NCBI GenBank assembly: GCA_037176725.1
Contig: JAZBRS010000020.1
Location: forward strand, 84,700,001 to 84,764,000
From: Posidonia oceanica
Taxonomy: Eukaryota; Streptophyta; Magnoliopsida; Alismatales; Posidoniaceae
DNA length: 64,000 bases
Reading direction: 5' to 3'
Shown piece by piece: positions 22,741-33,886 of the stretch. The position numbers and the translations under genes are program-made. How positions within the stretch are numbered: position 1 is the stretch's first letter; each line of letters opens with the position of its first letter. The notes beneath the pieces are model-generated. The model saw only the letters and a program-made list of their open reading frames with translations. It had not been told where the DNA came from and did no database searches.

Positions 22741-24500
22741 GGATCCAGAGTAGAAGGATCCTGAAGACGAACTGCAGTGGCATCTGTACTTCGATGGCAC
22801 AGTTAATAGAAGGGGCAGAGGCATTGGCGCTATTTTAGCAATGCCGTAGGGAGAGTTGATCCCATTTGCAAGGAAGATGACATTCCCTTGCACCAATAAT
22901 GAGGTGGAGTATGAAGCCTGCATTCTTGGATTGCAAGTCGCACTCGAGCATGTTGTGCACAAGCTGCATGTGCACGGAGATGCGATGCTGGTCATCTCCC
23001 AGGTCAATGGCGACTGGAAGACCAAGGATCCCAAGCTGGTACCTTACCATGAATGCCTGCTGAAGCTGATAGAAGAATTTGAAGAAATCCGCTTCACTTA
23101 CATGAACAGAGCCAAGAACGCCTATGCAGATGCTCTGGCAACCTTAGCATCTTGGCTCACTATACCTGAAGGCCGTGCAGTGGACGTGTCAGTCTCTCGT
23201 GTGGAACAGCCCGCACACTATGAGCATCGAGGAAGCAGATCCAGCAGAGGAACTTCCCTGGTACCATGACATCAAGGTCTTCTTGGAATCTGGCAGCCTC
23301 CCACCTTACACCTCAGCAGCAGACAAAAAGACTTTGGCGCATCTGGCGTCGAAGTACGTAATAGGGGTAGGACATCTGTACAGAAGATCCTACAACCAGA
23401 TGCTCCTATGCTGCGTAGACAAGAAGGAGGCCGACACGCTGATGCTCCAAGTCCATGCAGGGACCTGTGGCCCTCACATGAACGGTGTGTTGCTAGCCAA
23501 GAAGATTATACTCCAAGGCTACTTTTGGTCAACCATGGAGGCAGACTGCTGCCAGTTTGTGCGTAGATGCCACAGCTGCCAAATCCATGGGAACTTCATA
23601 CACGCCCCCTCACAGGAATTGCATAGCATGTCTTCGCCATGGCCTTTCTCTACCTGGGGGATCGATGTCATCGGCGCCATACATCCAGCAGCCTCCAACG
23701 GTCATCGCTACATTCTGGTAGCGATCGACTACTTTACCAAGTGAGTGGAAGCAGCCTCCTACAAGACAGTCACTGCAGTGGCTACAGAGAAGTTTATCAG
23801 AAACAACATCGTAGCCCGGTATGGGGTCCCACACGCGCTCATCTCTGATAATGGCTCAAACTTCATAGCCAAGAGGATCGAAAACTATCTGCAGAGCTTC
23901 AACATCAAACATCACCGATCCTCACCTTATCGGCCACAGATGAATGGCGCAGTAGAGTCTGCCAACAAGAACCTTGTCAAGATCTTGAAAAAGATGGCAG
24001 AGACTCACAAAGATTGGCATGACAAGCTTCCGTACGCACTCTGGGCGTACAGGACATCAGTCCAGACCTCGACAGGGGCAACCTCGTACTCGCTGGTGTA
24101 CGGCATGGAGGTGGTACTGCCTGTTGAAGTAGACATCCCCTCACTGGGGATCCTATGGGAAGCTGAGTTGGAAGAGGCAGAATGGGTCGAAGACCGCTGC
24201 ATCCAGCTAAACCTGATCGATGAGCATAGGTTGCAGGCCATGCATCATGCTCAGTGTTATCAGAAGCGTTCGGCCAGAGCATACCTGAAGAAGGTTAGGC
24301 CCAGAAGCTTCCATGTAGGGGATAAGGTCCACTGAGCTATCCATCTCCTAGATGGCCGAGGCAAATTCCGGCCCAACTAGCATGACCTTTTTCTAATCAA
24401 GCGGGTCTTCTTCGACGGCGCAGCAGTCCTTGGGGACATGGATCAAGTTGAACAATTAGAGCCGGTCAACGCATGCTACCTCAAGAAGTACTACCAATAG
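22741..24500 (+). pseudogene. E2 second (archaeal-type) RNase H and integrase, decayed
   Basis: A second RNase H follows the first: FDGTVN..GRGIGAIL, TNNEVEYEACILGLQVALE, HGDAMLVISQVNGDW and NRAKNAYADALATLAS, giving the D-E-D-D pattern. This extra domain is diagnostic of the Tat/Ogre lineage. The integrase comes next: a zinc-binding H..C-x2-C part (HAGTCGPHMNGVLL, RRCHSCQIHG), then catalytic D (WGIDVIG), D (LISDNGSNF) and E (NGAVESANKN), all still present. Stops follow DYFTK (about 23743) and DKVH (24333-24335). It ends near the YYQ stop around 24500. Confidence 0.85.
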
Positions 24501-26006
24501 CTTGCCACCGCTACTTTATAGAGCCCCCTTCCTTGCATTCCATGCATTTACATTCACATGCATTTTAGTCATGTTTATTTTATTTGAAAAAAAACAAAAA
24601 AGAGAGATGTAAATATACCATATGCATTACAATCATAGCCCGATGACGAAAATCGGAGATGTATGCCTGCTCTGGAAAGAGTATCCTCTACCTCACCTGA
24701 CACTACTTAGATGTCCTGACCAGTGAGGGAGCTACCATTCAGTGAGGCAGACGAAATGTCCAAACCCCTCTAGGACTTACACCTCCAGAGGGAGAAAAAA
24801 TCCTAGGGTATAAGAGAGTGTGAGCAAAACATACACGTCTAAGCCTGGGTACAAAAGAAAAAGGAATAGAAGGCCAAGACAGAAGTCAACCCTAGAGATA
24901 GAGGTGTGCAGCACAACCTTATCCCTCCAAATTGCTTTGGAGAGGATCCAAACTTCGCACTTAGGAGTCTGCAAGCCTTGCAAGGCCTAGCCCCCCACCT
25001 CAAAACCAGGTGCCTATTACCTCTAAGTTAGGGATAGCGGAAGCCTGCAAGCCCAAAAAAAAAAAAGGAAAAAAAAGAAGAAGAAAAGAAAAAACAAAAG
25101 GCAAAGCAAGAAGGGCAAAGACAAAAGTCGGCCCTAGAAACAAAGGCAAGCAACGTAATCCCGCCCCCTTTTGCCTATCTTAGGGAAGAACCAAAGTTTA
25201 CGCTTGGGAAATACACAAATTCCATAGGGCCTAGCCATCCTTCTCCAACAAGCAGCTCCCCAGCTCCAAACCAGGTGCCCATTACATCCAAGCTAGGGGT
25301 AGGGGAAATCTGCACACCTATGTGGGAGCAAAAGAAACAAGAAGAATGAAAAGAGTAGGTGTAGGTCCTTGAGAGTTTGGCATGGAGCCTGTCCTCACTA
25401 CACCACCATCCAAGCACCACCAATACCCCTTTTCGGAGTGCCACCAACAGTTAGGAATCCGAGTAGAGTCTGGTGAATCAGAGACCGCTCCTTTCCTTTG
25501 CAGCAGGCATCAAGCACTCCATATGCTGAGGGCAATAGGTTTAGTATAGATCATGCATGCATCTATCCACTATCAAATCACTTCTTTTGCCCTTTTCCTC
25601 CCACTCTACAAGGCTCAGTCCGGCGCTGGGACAGTACTTCTGCCAAGGCAGGTTGACCACCTCCAAGCCTCAGAGCAACCTATCACTGTTAGTGCAGTAG
25701 CTCAGGGAGTGTATCACTAATCAGAGACAGGGCAATCACTTCAGAGGCAGCAGGACAACCTCGGCACCTTGGGGCTCCCCCTAGGGTCGTCGGGCCTACG
25801 CAGTCAGGCACCGCTCCTATTCTCTGTGTGACTTCACTCCAGGTGGACGAGGTCTCTTTTCGCTTGCCCCCTTGCTCTGTGCAGGGCAAGGACAGGCGTA
25901 TCCTTTTGTGACTTCGCTTCGGACCGATGAAGCCCCCTTTCCTTGTTCCCTCGCTCCGCACGGACGAGGACAAGAGTGCCCTTTGTGCGACTTCGCCCTG
26001 TGCAGG
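24501..26006 (+). other. E2 3' non-coding region with internal duplications
   Basis: No coding sequence recognised. An imperfect tandem duplication of roughly 250 bp covers about 24860-25320. Its two units share a 'gaagtcaaccctaga'-like start and a CCAGGTGCCtATTAC-like end, and an A/G-rich stretch (25056-25110) lies between. A second imperfect repeat of about 80 bp, with TGTGACTTC and GGACGAGG words, occupies 25825-26006. No clear polypurine tract precedes 26007. Confidence 0.55.
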
Positions 26007-29000
26007 TGTAGACACCCCATTTTGACAAGTTGAATCAGTGGAATCCTTCTGGTGGCTTCTAAACCTTAACCTAAATCCAAAATCACACCCTTCTTTTCAA
26101 ACCAAAACTCTAAATCAAACCCAAAACCAAACCCAGAACTACATCCATTTTCTAACCCAAAAAACCACCCAAAAACAATAGGAAAATCCATCCTTTCCAA
26201 CCTAGAAAACCCTCCAAAAAAACCCTTAAATCTCCCACCAGAACCACTCCCAGAAACCCTAGAAAACCTAGGTAAAACTACCCTTTTTCTACACCCAAAA
26301 TCCTTCCAAAAACCTTCCAAAATCCCACTTCAAACCCTAGGTTAAACACTAGAAACCCTAGGTCACACACTCACCCAATCCCACTTCAATTCCAAGCCTT
26401 TATCCTCCCCATCTCTCCAAACTATCTTTTTCTCTCTTCAAAATTATCCTTTTCTCTCTCCTCTCTATTCTCTCTCTTATTCTCCTTCTTTTCCTCTCCT
26501 TCTTCCTTCTATTCTTGCTTTCCAGTGGGCCCACCTTGTGCTTCTCTCCTCCCTTTATTTTATCTGTATTTTTATCTTATTTTTATTTTATCTCTTGATT
26601 TTCTAATATTTAATTTCTTTCCTCCCCTCTCTTTCTTTCTTTCTTTCTCCATTTCTTTCTTTTCTTCTTCCTCTCCTTTTCCTCTCTTCCACACTAAACC
26701 TTTAAAACTCTAATTAGAAAAAAAAAGGGAAAGCAAAAGAGAAACAAATCAAAGCCTTAAGAAATAATTAAAAAACTTGAACAAACAATTAAAAGAAAAA
26801 TCCAACTAAAAGCAACTAAAAACTAAGAATGCAATCGAACAAATATAAAACAAACAAGAGGAAAATACTATTAAAAACAAACAAAAGAAAAATATAACCA
26901 AAACAAACAAAAAGAAAGAACCCTATTAAAAATAACAACAAATCAAAAGCAAATCCTAAGAAAGAAGAAACAATTAAAAAACCCTAGGATAAGTAATTAA
27001 AAATCAATTAACAAATCTAAAGAAACAATTAAAACTTAAAACAATTTAAAAGACCTAATTAAAAAGAAAAGAGAGGAAAAAACTTAACAAGAAAAACTTA
27101 ACTTAAAAATAATTAAAAAACTTAACAAACATTTAAAACAAACTTAAAAAACAATTTAAAGAAAAACTTAAGAAAAAATCATAAAAACTTAAAACAAAAC
27201 TAAAACCCCTCCTCACCCTAATTAATTAATTAAAAAACAATCCTTTAAAACCTATTTAAAAATCTCAACCTAAAAACAATTACTCTAAATATTTCCAAAT
27301 TCTTTTTTTTATTTTATTCCAATCTTTTTCCTTTTTCTTCTTTCTTTCTCCTTTCTTTCTCTTTCTTCTTTTTCTTTTTTCTTTTCTTACCTCTTTATCT
27401 GGCCCGGCCCACTGCCTTCTCCCCTCCTTTCTTTCCTTTCTTTTTTTCTTTCTTTTTCCCGCAGCTTCAGCCCAGCCCACCTGACCCGGTCCTCCTCCTT
27501 CCCTTCCTTCTTCTTCTTCCTTCTGTTTTTTTTCTTTCTCCTGCGAACTCCACCTGCAATAGCTTCCCCCTTCCGGTTTTCAAATTCAATTCTCCCCCTC
27601 CATCGCATCCGCCAACAGCACCCTCTGCTCTCACACCCTCTCTCAGCTTTCCCATCCTCCTCTTTGGCGACATTAATCGTGCGTCGCCTCGCCGGTCTCC
27701 CCTCAGCTCCAGTTCCCCCCGCGCCTGTGGAATTTGAAATCCACTGCTCGTGCTTGTCCCCAGCCAGCCTCTGATAAAACCAGCACCCTCAGCATTCCTC
27801 CACCACCTTTTTTGCCAGCTGAGAGAGAATCAGAGAGAGCGTGAGAGCCCAGAATTTCCCTTCCTCCTCCTCTGAAAAATCCCAGCATCTTCCTTCCCCT
27901 GAACCAGACCCCCTCAAGCCTCCAAACTTCAGCAAATCCTTCCCCAACCACACCCGAAATCCCAGCATCCACCTCCACTCTTCCACGCCCAGCTTCAACC
28001 CAAACTCCACCCAAAACACCTGAACCTCCTCCACAGAACCCAACTCCCTTCCACCCAGAATTTCCCGCACCACAGACCCCAGAACCAACCCAAACTTCTC
28101 CCCAGAACTCACCTGAACTCCACCTTTCCAGACCTCCCAAGCTTCAATCCACTCACTCACCACAACCCGAACGCCCCACCACAAACACCTACTCCAGTTT
28201 TTGCCCGAAATCCACCTAGCCAGCAAACTCCCTCCACAGCCTTCCTCCGTGCAATTCAAACCCCTCCTCACCTTCACTGGACCTCCAACAACCTGCCAGA
28301 AGCCTCCACTCAGCCTGGGGAGCCATAGTTCGCCTCCCCCACCTCCGGCAGAACCTGCAACACCCAAAAAATCGCATCCCCTTCCTCCGGCCCGCAAGCT
28401 TGCACCTATGCATCCAGGAAGCTCTAGAGCATCGCCAAGAGTGGAACCAAACCCTCGTGAGCCACCGAGAATGCCTTCAGCAGCTGGACCGTCATCACCG
28501 ACCTCTGCTCAGACCACTGACGTCAGGGGAGCGCACCGGCCACTGAAAAAGGTACCTGTCTTCACCCGTAGTCTAGTTTTCTTTTCCTCTTGCTCCTTAG
28601 CCCATTAGAATAGGGTTTCGGGGTCTGTCGCGCGAAGTCGTTGCTGCCGAGGACCCTTCTTCTTCGGCGAGCCTTCTGCACGTAGACTTCGCTCCGGGCG
28701 TCCGCATGCCTCGCTGTCGATCCTCCGAGCTTCGTGGAGGTTCCAAGAGTCCGTTTCTGCCCTCCATTTCCGCCTGGGATGCCTCCAACCTCCGGTCTGC
28801 TCCCAGAACCTTTGTAGAGCTCCGCCGCCTCCTCCGGTCTGCTCCAAGCTCCGTCACACCTAGCCGACCTGCCTCCGACCTCCAGGGACCTCCGGCGCAG
28901 CTCGCTAGCCCTCCAGCGCCGTCCGACCGCGTCATCTTCTCTGGCCAGAAGCCTGCAACCATTTTGCTACAATGTTTTTATTATTATAATGCCGTACGTT

Positions 29001-29199
29001 TGCTTTGCGTTTTATTTTTCTTTAACTTATGAATTTTACCATGATATTGCATTTCTGCCTTGTAGTTTATTTTATTTGCTTTCCAGTCCAGCCACGGTTT
29101 AAGTTTCATTTAATCCTGAATAAAAATCATATAAAATTGCATAAAAAATATGTAGTTTCCTTTATGTGCATGTTAGTCTTACTGTAATTCAAAGCTTTA

Positions 29200-30125
29200 T
29201 ATTTTCTTTTAGTTTTAGTCCTGTTAGTTATTTTTATTGCAACTTGGTCCTCTGCAGTTCACAGCATTTTATTTTTATTTAGTTTCAGCCCAGATATTTA
29301 TTTTTATTGCATGTTGATCCTGCTGTAGTTTAAATTACTTTTCTGTTTCTTAATTTCTAGCCCAGTAGCTTATTTATTTTGCATCTAGGTCCTTCAGTTG
29401 ATAAATGTCATTTAAAAGTCTGTTTTTACTTTATTACATTGCTCTTTAATCCCTCTGTTTATTTTATTTGCAGATCAGTCCTCTGTTTAGTTGTTAAATT
29501 CATTTAATTTCTTATTTTACCATATTGCATTGCACTTTTATCCTGTTTTATTTTATTTTTGCTATTTAGTTCTCTACATGCATGCACAGCATCATTTAAT
29601 TGCATTTTTCCATACTAAATTACATTTTAGCCCCTGCATGTTTTCAAATTACATTTTAGTCCTCTGCATGCATGCACAGCATCATTTAATTGCATTTTTT
29701 CCATATTAAATTGTATTTTAGCCCCTGCATGTTTTAAAATTGCACTTTAGTCCACTGTTTGCATGCACAACATTCATTTATTTGCATTTTTCCATATTGC
29801 ATTGCATTTCAGACTTTGCATTTCTTTGCATTTGCATTTAGGTCTTTAATTCATTCAGATTTCATTTAATCCATCTTAAAACCTTATTGCATTATCAAAA
29901 AATCCAGAAACTTGTTTTATTTGCATCTAGACCCTCAGGTTTTCAAAAATATTGCATTTAGGTCCCTAGGCTTTCAAAAACTTTGCATTTAGGTCCCTTA
30001 TTTTGCATTTGTTTGCATCCAGGTCCCTAACTTTTTAAAATCATTACATATAGGTCCCTCAGGTTTTCAAAAACATTGCATTTAGGTCCCTAACTTTTCA
30101 AAATCATCACACTTAGGTCCTTTTT
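29200..30125 (+). repeat. Decaying array of a GCATTTAGGTCCCT-type word
   Basis: Words of the type TTGCATTTAGGTCCCT recur about every 35-60 bp. They are clear at 29930-30125 (with CTTTTCAAAATCAT-like spacers) and increasingly degenerate upstream (CATTTTAGTCCTCTGCATG, twice near 29630 and 29660). Such a gradient suggests repeated local duplication within the LTR body. Confidence 0.65.
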
Positions 30126-30559
30126 TGCATTTTTGCATGCATTGCACCCATGCATCACTGCACTTAGCATTTTTGCACACTTTTAAGCACTTTTAGCTCC
30201 CATGTATGTGGGAGGATCTATTCTGCACACCCCTAGGACCTCTTTTACACTTAGATCCCTTCTCTTCCCTTGGCCCTTGGGCCTTCTACCTTGAAGCCTG
30301 GATATCTTCTGATCGGATCGTCGGATCTTCGCAACCAAGTTACCTGGATCACCCCGGTAGAGCAGACTTAATGCTGACCAAGTTTGTTTCTGATCAGGCC
30401 TCAGATCTCCAAAGTAAGTCCTTCTGAACTCCTGCATAGCACCTTAGCTGCATATCATTTGCATTGCATGCATTGTTTTTGCGCTGCATTTTTCCATGCA
30501 TGTAGATTAGGACTTCCTCTTCTTGCCTATCCATTCTACTCCCTCCTTTCGTGTACTCT

Positions 30560-30712
30560 TAGTGTTTTTGAGTTGAGTTCTCCTTGGATTCACTATTAAT
30601 TGCGACCTTCTTTCCCATTTTCCACGATCCGATTGCATCGCGAGCTTTTGGCAGTGTGCAAGACACATCGTAGGACGGTTTAGTGGGAAACAGTCACAGA
30701 ATAGTGGTGATC
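30560..30712 (+). repeat. Extra LTR-terminus-like block inside LTR B
   Basis: TTGAGTTGAGTTCTCCTTGG, then GCATCGCGAGC, TTTGGCAGTGTGCAAGAC and GACGGTTTAGTGGGAAA, in the same order as the last 130 bp of LTR A plus its PBS region. It is followed by TAGTGGTGATCC where a PBS would sit. The full-length terminal part occurs again 1.3 kb later. Confidence 0.65.
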
Positions 30713-30884
30713 CCTCCACTTGCTTTCTTTCCCCCTTGTAGGTCTTTACACCTACGTTGCGTGGTCCTTAAGTGGTGTTTGTTCTCACACTTATACCGCT
30801 TGCCTCTCCTTACTTCTCTTACTCTTTCCCTTTGCATGTTTTTACATCTGTATTGCATGGCTTTTACGATATTTTGTTTCGCTT

Positions 30885-31320
30885 GTTTCTTGCACCATTT
30901 TGCGTGCCCGCTTTGTTTCTTGCACCGTTTTGCATGTCCGCTTTGTTTCTTGCACCGTTTTGTGTGCCCGCTTTGTTTCTTGCACCGTTTTACGTGCCCA
31001 CTTTGTTTCTTGCACCGTTTTACGTGCCCACTTTGTTTCTTGCACCGTTTTGCGTGCCCACTTTGTTTCTTGCACCGTTTTGCGTGCCAGCATCTGTTTT
31101 CGCATTATTTTGCACGCCCGTATCTGTTTTTGCTCATTTTCGTGCTGATTTGCGTGTCCGCATTTGTCTTCACTTGTTTTCGCACCATTTTGAGTGCCTG
31201 CTTTGTTTCTTGCACTGTTTTGCGTGCCTGCTTCGTTTCTTGCATCGTTTTGCGTGCCTGCTTTGTTTCTTGCATCGTTTTGCACGCCTGCTTTTGTTCC
31301 TTGCACCGTTTTGCGTGTTT
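30885..31320 (+). repeat. 30-bp tandem repeat array in LTR B
   Basis: Unit contains CTTTGTTTCTTGCACCG and TTTTGCGTGCCCG. About seven regular copies lie at 30885-31090, then diverged copies, then four more near 31197-31310. A 10-residue protein periodicity in translation is a by-product of the 30-bp unit. Confidence 0.9.
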
Positions 31321-32233
31321 GACGTTGTTTTCCCTTGCATGTTGCTTGCATTGCCTGGTTTTACCGCTATTTTGTTTTATCGCCTGCATTTGCATTTAGG
31401 GCAGTGATGCTTACTGCCTGGAGTTCTCACGGACCAGGGTTCGCCCGGTTCGGAACACAGACAACGTTGCTGAGCACTTAGATAGCACGTTTAATTCCTT
31501 GCACGCATTCCATCACTTAGAGCACACCTTTGGGCATCTAATTAGGCATTCATGGCACTTAGGCATTCAAAGTATGCATTTCCCTATGTATGCGAGCGTA
31601 AGCCTAGAAAGACCGATTCTTGGGCATGTCGGGGGTGCCTAACACCTTCCCCGCACATAACAAGAGTCCTTGCCCTTTCTCTTGGCCCACAAGGACCATA
31701 TTGCCCTTATCCTAGGCATGAGTCACATCATTTGCACCATTTGCATCCCATTTCTTTTGCATTGCATTGCATTGCATCTTTTGCTTGGTTTTGCGTGTTT
31801 ATTCACGCATTTCCCCGATTTTCCTTGTCTCCCAACTTAATAGACACGGTGGCGACTCTGAATTGTCTTATCTTCTTCTTTTCTTTCCTTTTTTCCCTTT
31901 TTTAAGTGTTTCCGAGTTAAGTCTTCCTTCTCAGACACAGCCGCTAATAGTGAACTTGATTTCGATCGGTGCACGCGAGCTTTGGCAGTGTGCATGGACG
32001 ATTTGAACACCAAGATTACTACAGCAGGCGAAGCCCCCCTTACATAGCCGAATGTGCTTAGATTTTGTGATCTAACTGTTAGCTGTAACCTATGAACTGC
32101 TTTATCAGCTTTTACATGCACATCTATTTCTCTGACAACCAGTATTATGTACCTGTATATGTTCTGGATTGATGAACAGCTTTGACTACAGGTACTCGAA
32201 GAGTCTCCACCAGCTGCTCACATTCTCCCTGCA

Positions 32234-33440
32234 ATGGGTTTCCCTACCTTGATGACTCCTACACATTGCTCCGGGACTCTTCGAGAGTGGATTGCCATGC
32301 TCACTGAGGCTAACCATGAGAAGCTGAGCTTGTGGGGCATCCCACGTAGACTTTTGAAGGCTGCCGATGTTGAAGTAAGCCGCCATCTTCTGTGCGCTGC
32401 TGCAAGATTCTGGAAGCCAGTGCACCATGTCTTTCACTTCGGTAGGACGGAATTAACGCCTACACTGGAAGAAGTACGCTGGATCTGGGGCTTCTCCATG
32501 CTTATGGGGCTAGCTGTGTTCATAAGGCGTACTGGTTATGTCGCTATCTTGAAATAGTTAACGAGACTCTCTGCGGAAAGCTGCGAGAAGAGACTAATCT
32601 GCATTGACGGGCCTGTACCCACGCTCCGTCTGAACTACTTTGAGGAAGTCTCCAAAAAGCGCGCTGCACTGGGAGATGAACTATGGCTCCGCGGCTTCAT
32701 CACCTGCTTCATAGGCGAGCTAATCTTCAGCTATGGCCGAATGATGGTCGCTATTGAAGTTGCGGAGATCGCCCTTACTGTGGTGACCCGGCAAATCGAC
32801 CTGGCACTTGTCGTCCTAGCTGAGACCTACTGCGAGCTGGACTACATTTCACACTAGTGCCACCACTTTCACGGCTATGGAGCTCTGGTACAGGTATGGC
32901 TGGCCGGACATCTGGAAATAGACATTCTGCACCCCTAGAGGCAAGCGTTTGAGACATACTACAGCAGCGGCCACGCTAAGACCATCAAGAGTGTCTGCGA
33001 ATAATATGAGAAGCTGTCACAGTTAACAGATGATACAGTGACTTGGCGTATCATCCCATCTACAGCGAAGCCCTTCACTGTCTTCTTCGGCACCCGCGAC
33101 ATGCGACTGGTTGTTCTGCTGGAATTCACCGAAGGCGTGGAATATCACCTTATCCGGGTCATGCGGCAATTCGGTCTCCAGCAGAGGGCTTTTGTCGACA
33201 GCATGGCGCTGAGGCTTCTCCAGCCCTATCCTTTTAGTACAACTGCCGCCACAACAGAGCTAACCGACCTCATGCGCCATGGGGTACGGTCCACAGACAT
33301 TGCAGCTGTAAAGGGCTGAGGATGTACTCCTGAGTATCTGACTGAAGTACAGGGGCTCTAGCCCATTAATGAGATCCCACATGGTGCATCTTTGTTCCTT
33401 GACACCAGGAGATCGAAGAAGGCCTGGACCAGTTAGGGCA
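32234..33440 (+). pseudogene. ORF1 of an Ogre/Tat-like long element, decayed
   Basis: One frame reads from ATG 32234 (MGFPTLMTPTHCSG) to about 33440, broken by several TAG/TAA/TGA stops (32555, about 32857, 32937, 33002, 33317). Visible motifs are a HHVFHFGRTELTPTLEEVRW block (about 32426-32485), GELIFSYGRMM and EFTEGVEYHLIRVMRQFGLQ. 'F.FG..(E/D)L.PT.EE' is typical of the plant DUF7745/plant-mobile-domain-like proteins carried by very long Tat/Ogre elements; the family call is from memory. Function is unknown. It lies just after the type-B LTR and may belong to the same truncated element. Confidence 0.6.
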
Positions 33441-33886
33441 TTTGTGCATCTACATAACCCATTTTGAGTCTTGCTGGACATTGTTCAGCCTGCCACAGGC
33501 GTGTAACCAAGACTTTATTAATGCAAGGATGTTTTGTGCCACTTGCTTATGTATTTGGTTTGCTTTCCATAACATAATGCATGCAAGGTCTCTCACAACC
33601 ACATCTTCAGCATATTGCTTCAGCTTCGCAGATCTAACTCCTCAGGGCCGTGAGGAGGGCACTATCAGATCCTGACAGCTTGCAAGCTCAGAAGCAACTA
33701 CCAACATTCTCAGCGTCGAGGGAAGCTACAAGAAGACCTTGCATTCCACTTGGATGCCAGAATCTCTGCAGACCAACGCCGTCAAGTTGAGCAAAGCCAC
33801 CGAGCGCTCCTTGCCAGGTCATCACGCCGGGCTGATAGCCCAAACTACTCGTTTGATAAGCGCGTCAGCTTTGTCTATGTTCGTCA

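Larger units (their letters stand above)
26007..32023 (+). mobile_element. Type-B LTR (about 6.0 kb), diverged relative of LTR A
   Basis: Starts TGTAGACACCCCATTTTGAC, the same first 20 bases as LTR A. From about 31385 to 32023 it again matches the LTR A 3' part (GGGCAGTGATGCTTACTG, GAAAGACCGATTC, GTCGGGGGTGC, embedded TGGCGACTCTG at 31850). The middle is unrelated: C/A-rich 26040-26390, A-rich 26700-27290, CT-rich 27300-27680, C-rich 27690-28560, then repeat arrays. It lacks the GTTGGACGC hairpins. The right end, ..TTACTACA, is placed by alignment to LTR A. No matching TSD or PBS was found, so it may be a truncated element's 5' LTR rather than the E2 3' LTR. Confidence 0.6.

Noticed and set aside
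27280..28610. Long Lys/Arg-rich, Gly-rich and Pro-rich open frames on both strands
   Set aside because: They are translations of low-complexity purine/pyrimidine-rich LTR sequence, without domains or codon-use signal.
30885..31320. CRISPR-like array of 30-bp repeats
   Set aside because: Units are directly tandem with no unique spacers, and the context is a plant LTR.
26007..32023. Type-B LTR as the ordinary 3' LTR of E2
   Set aside because: Its body does not match the E2 5' LTR, no polypurine tract precedes it, and no ATGCC TSD was found at its right end. A recombinant element cannot be excluded.
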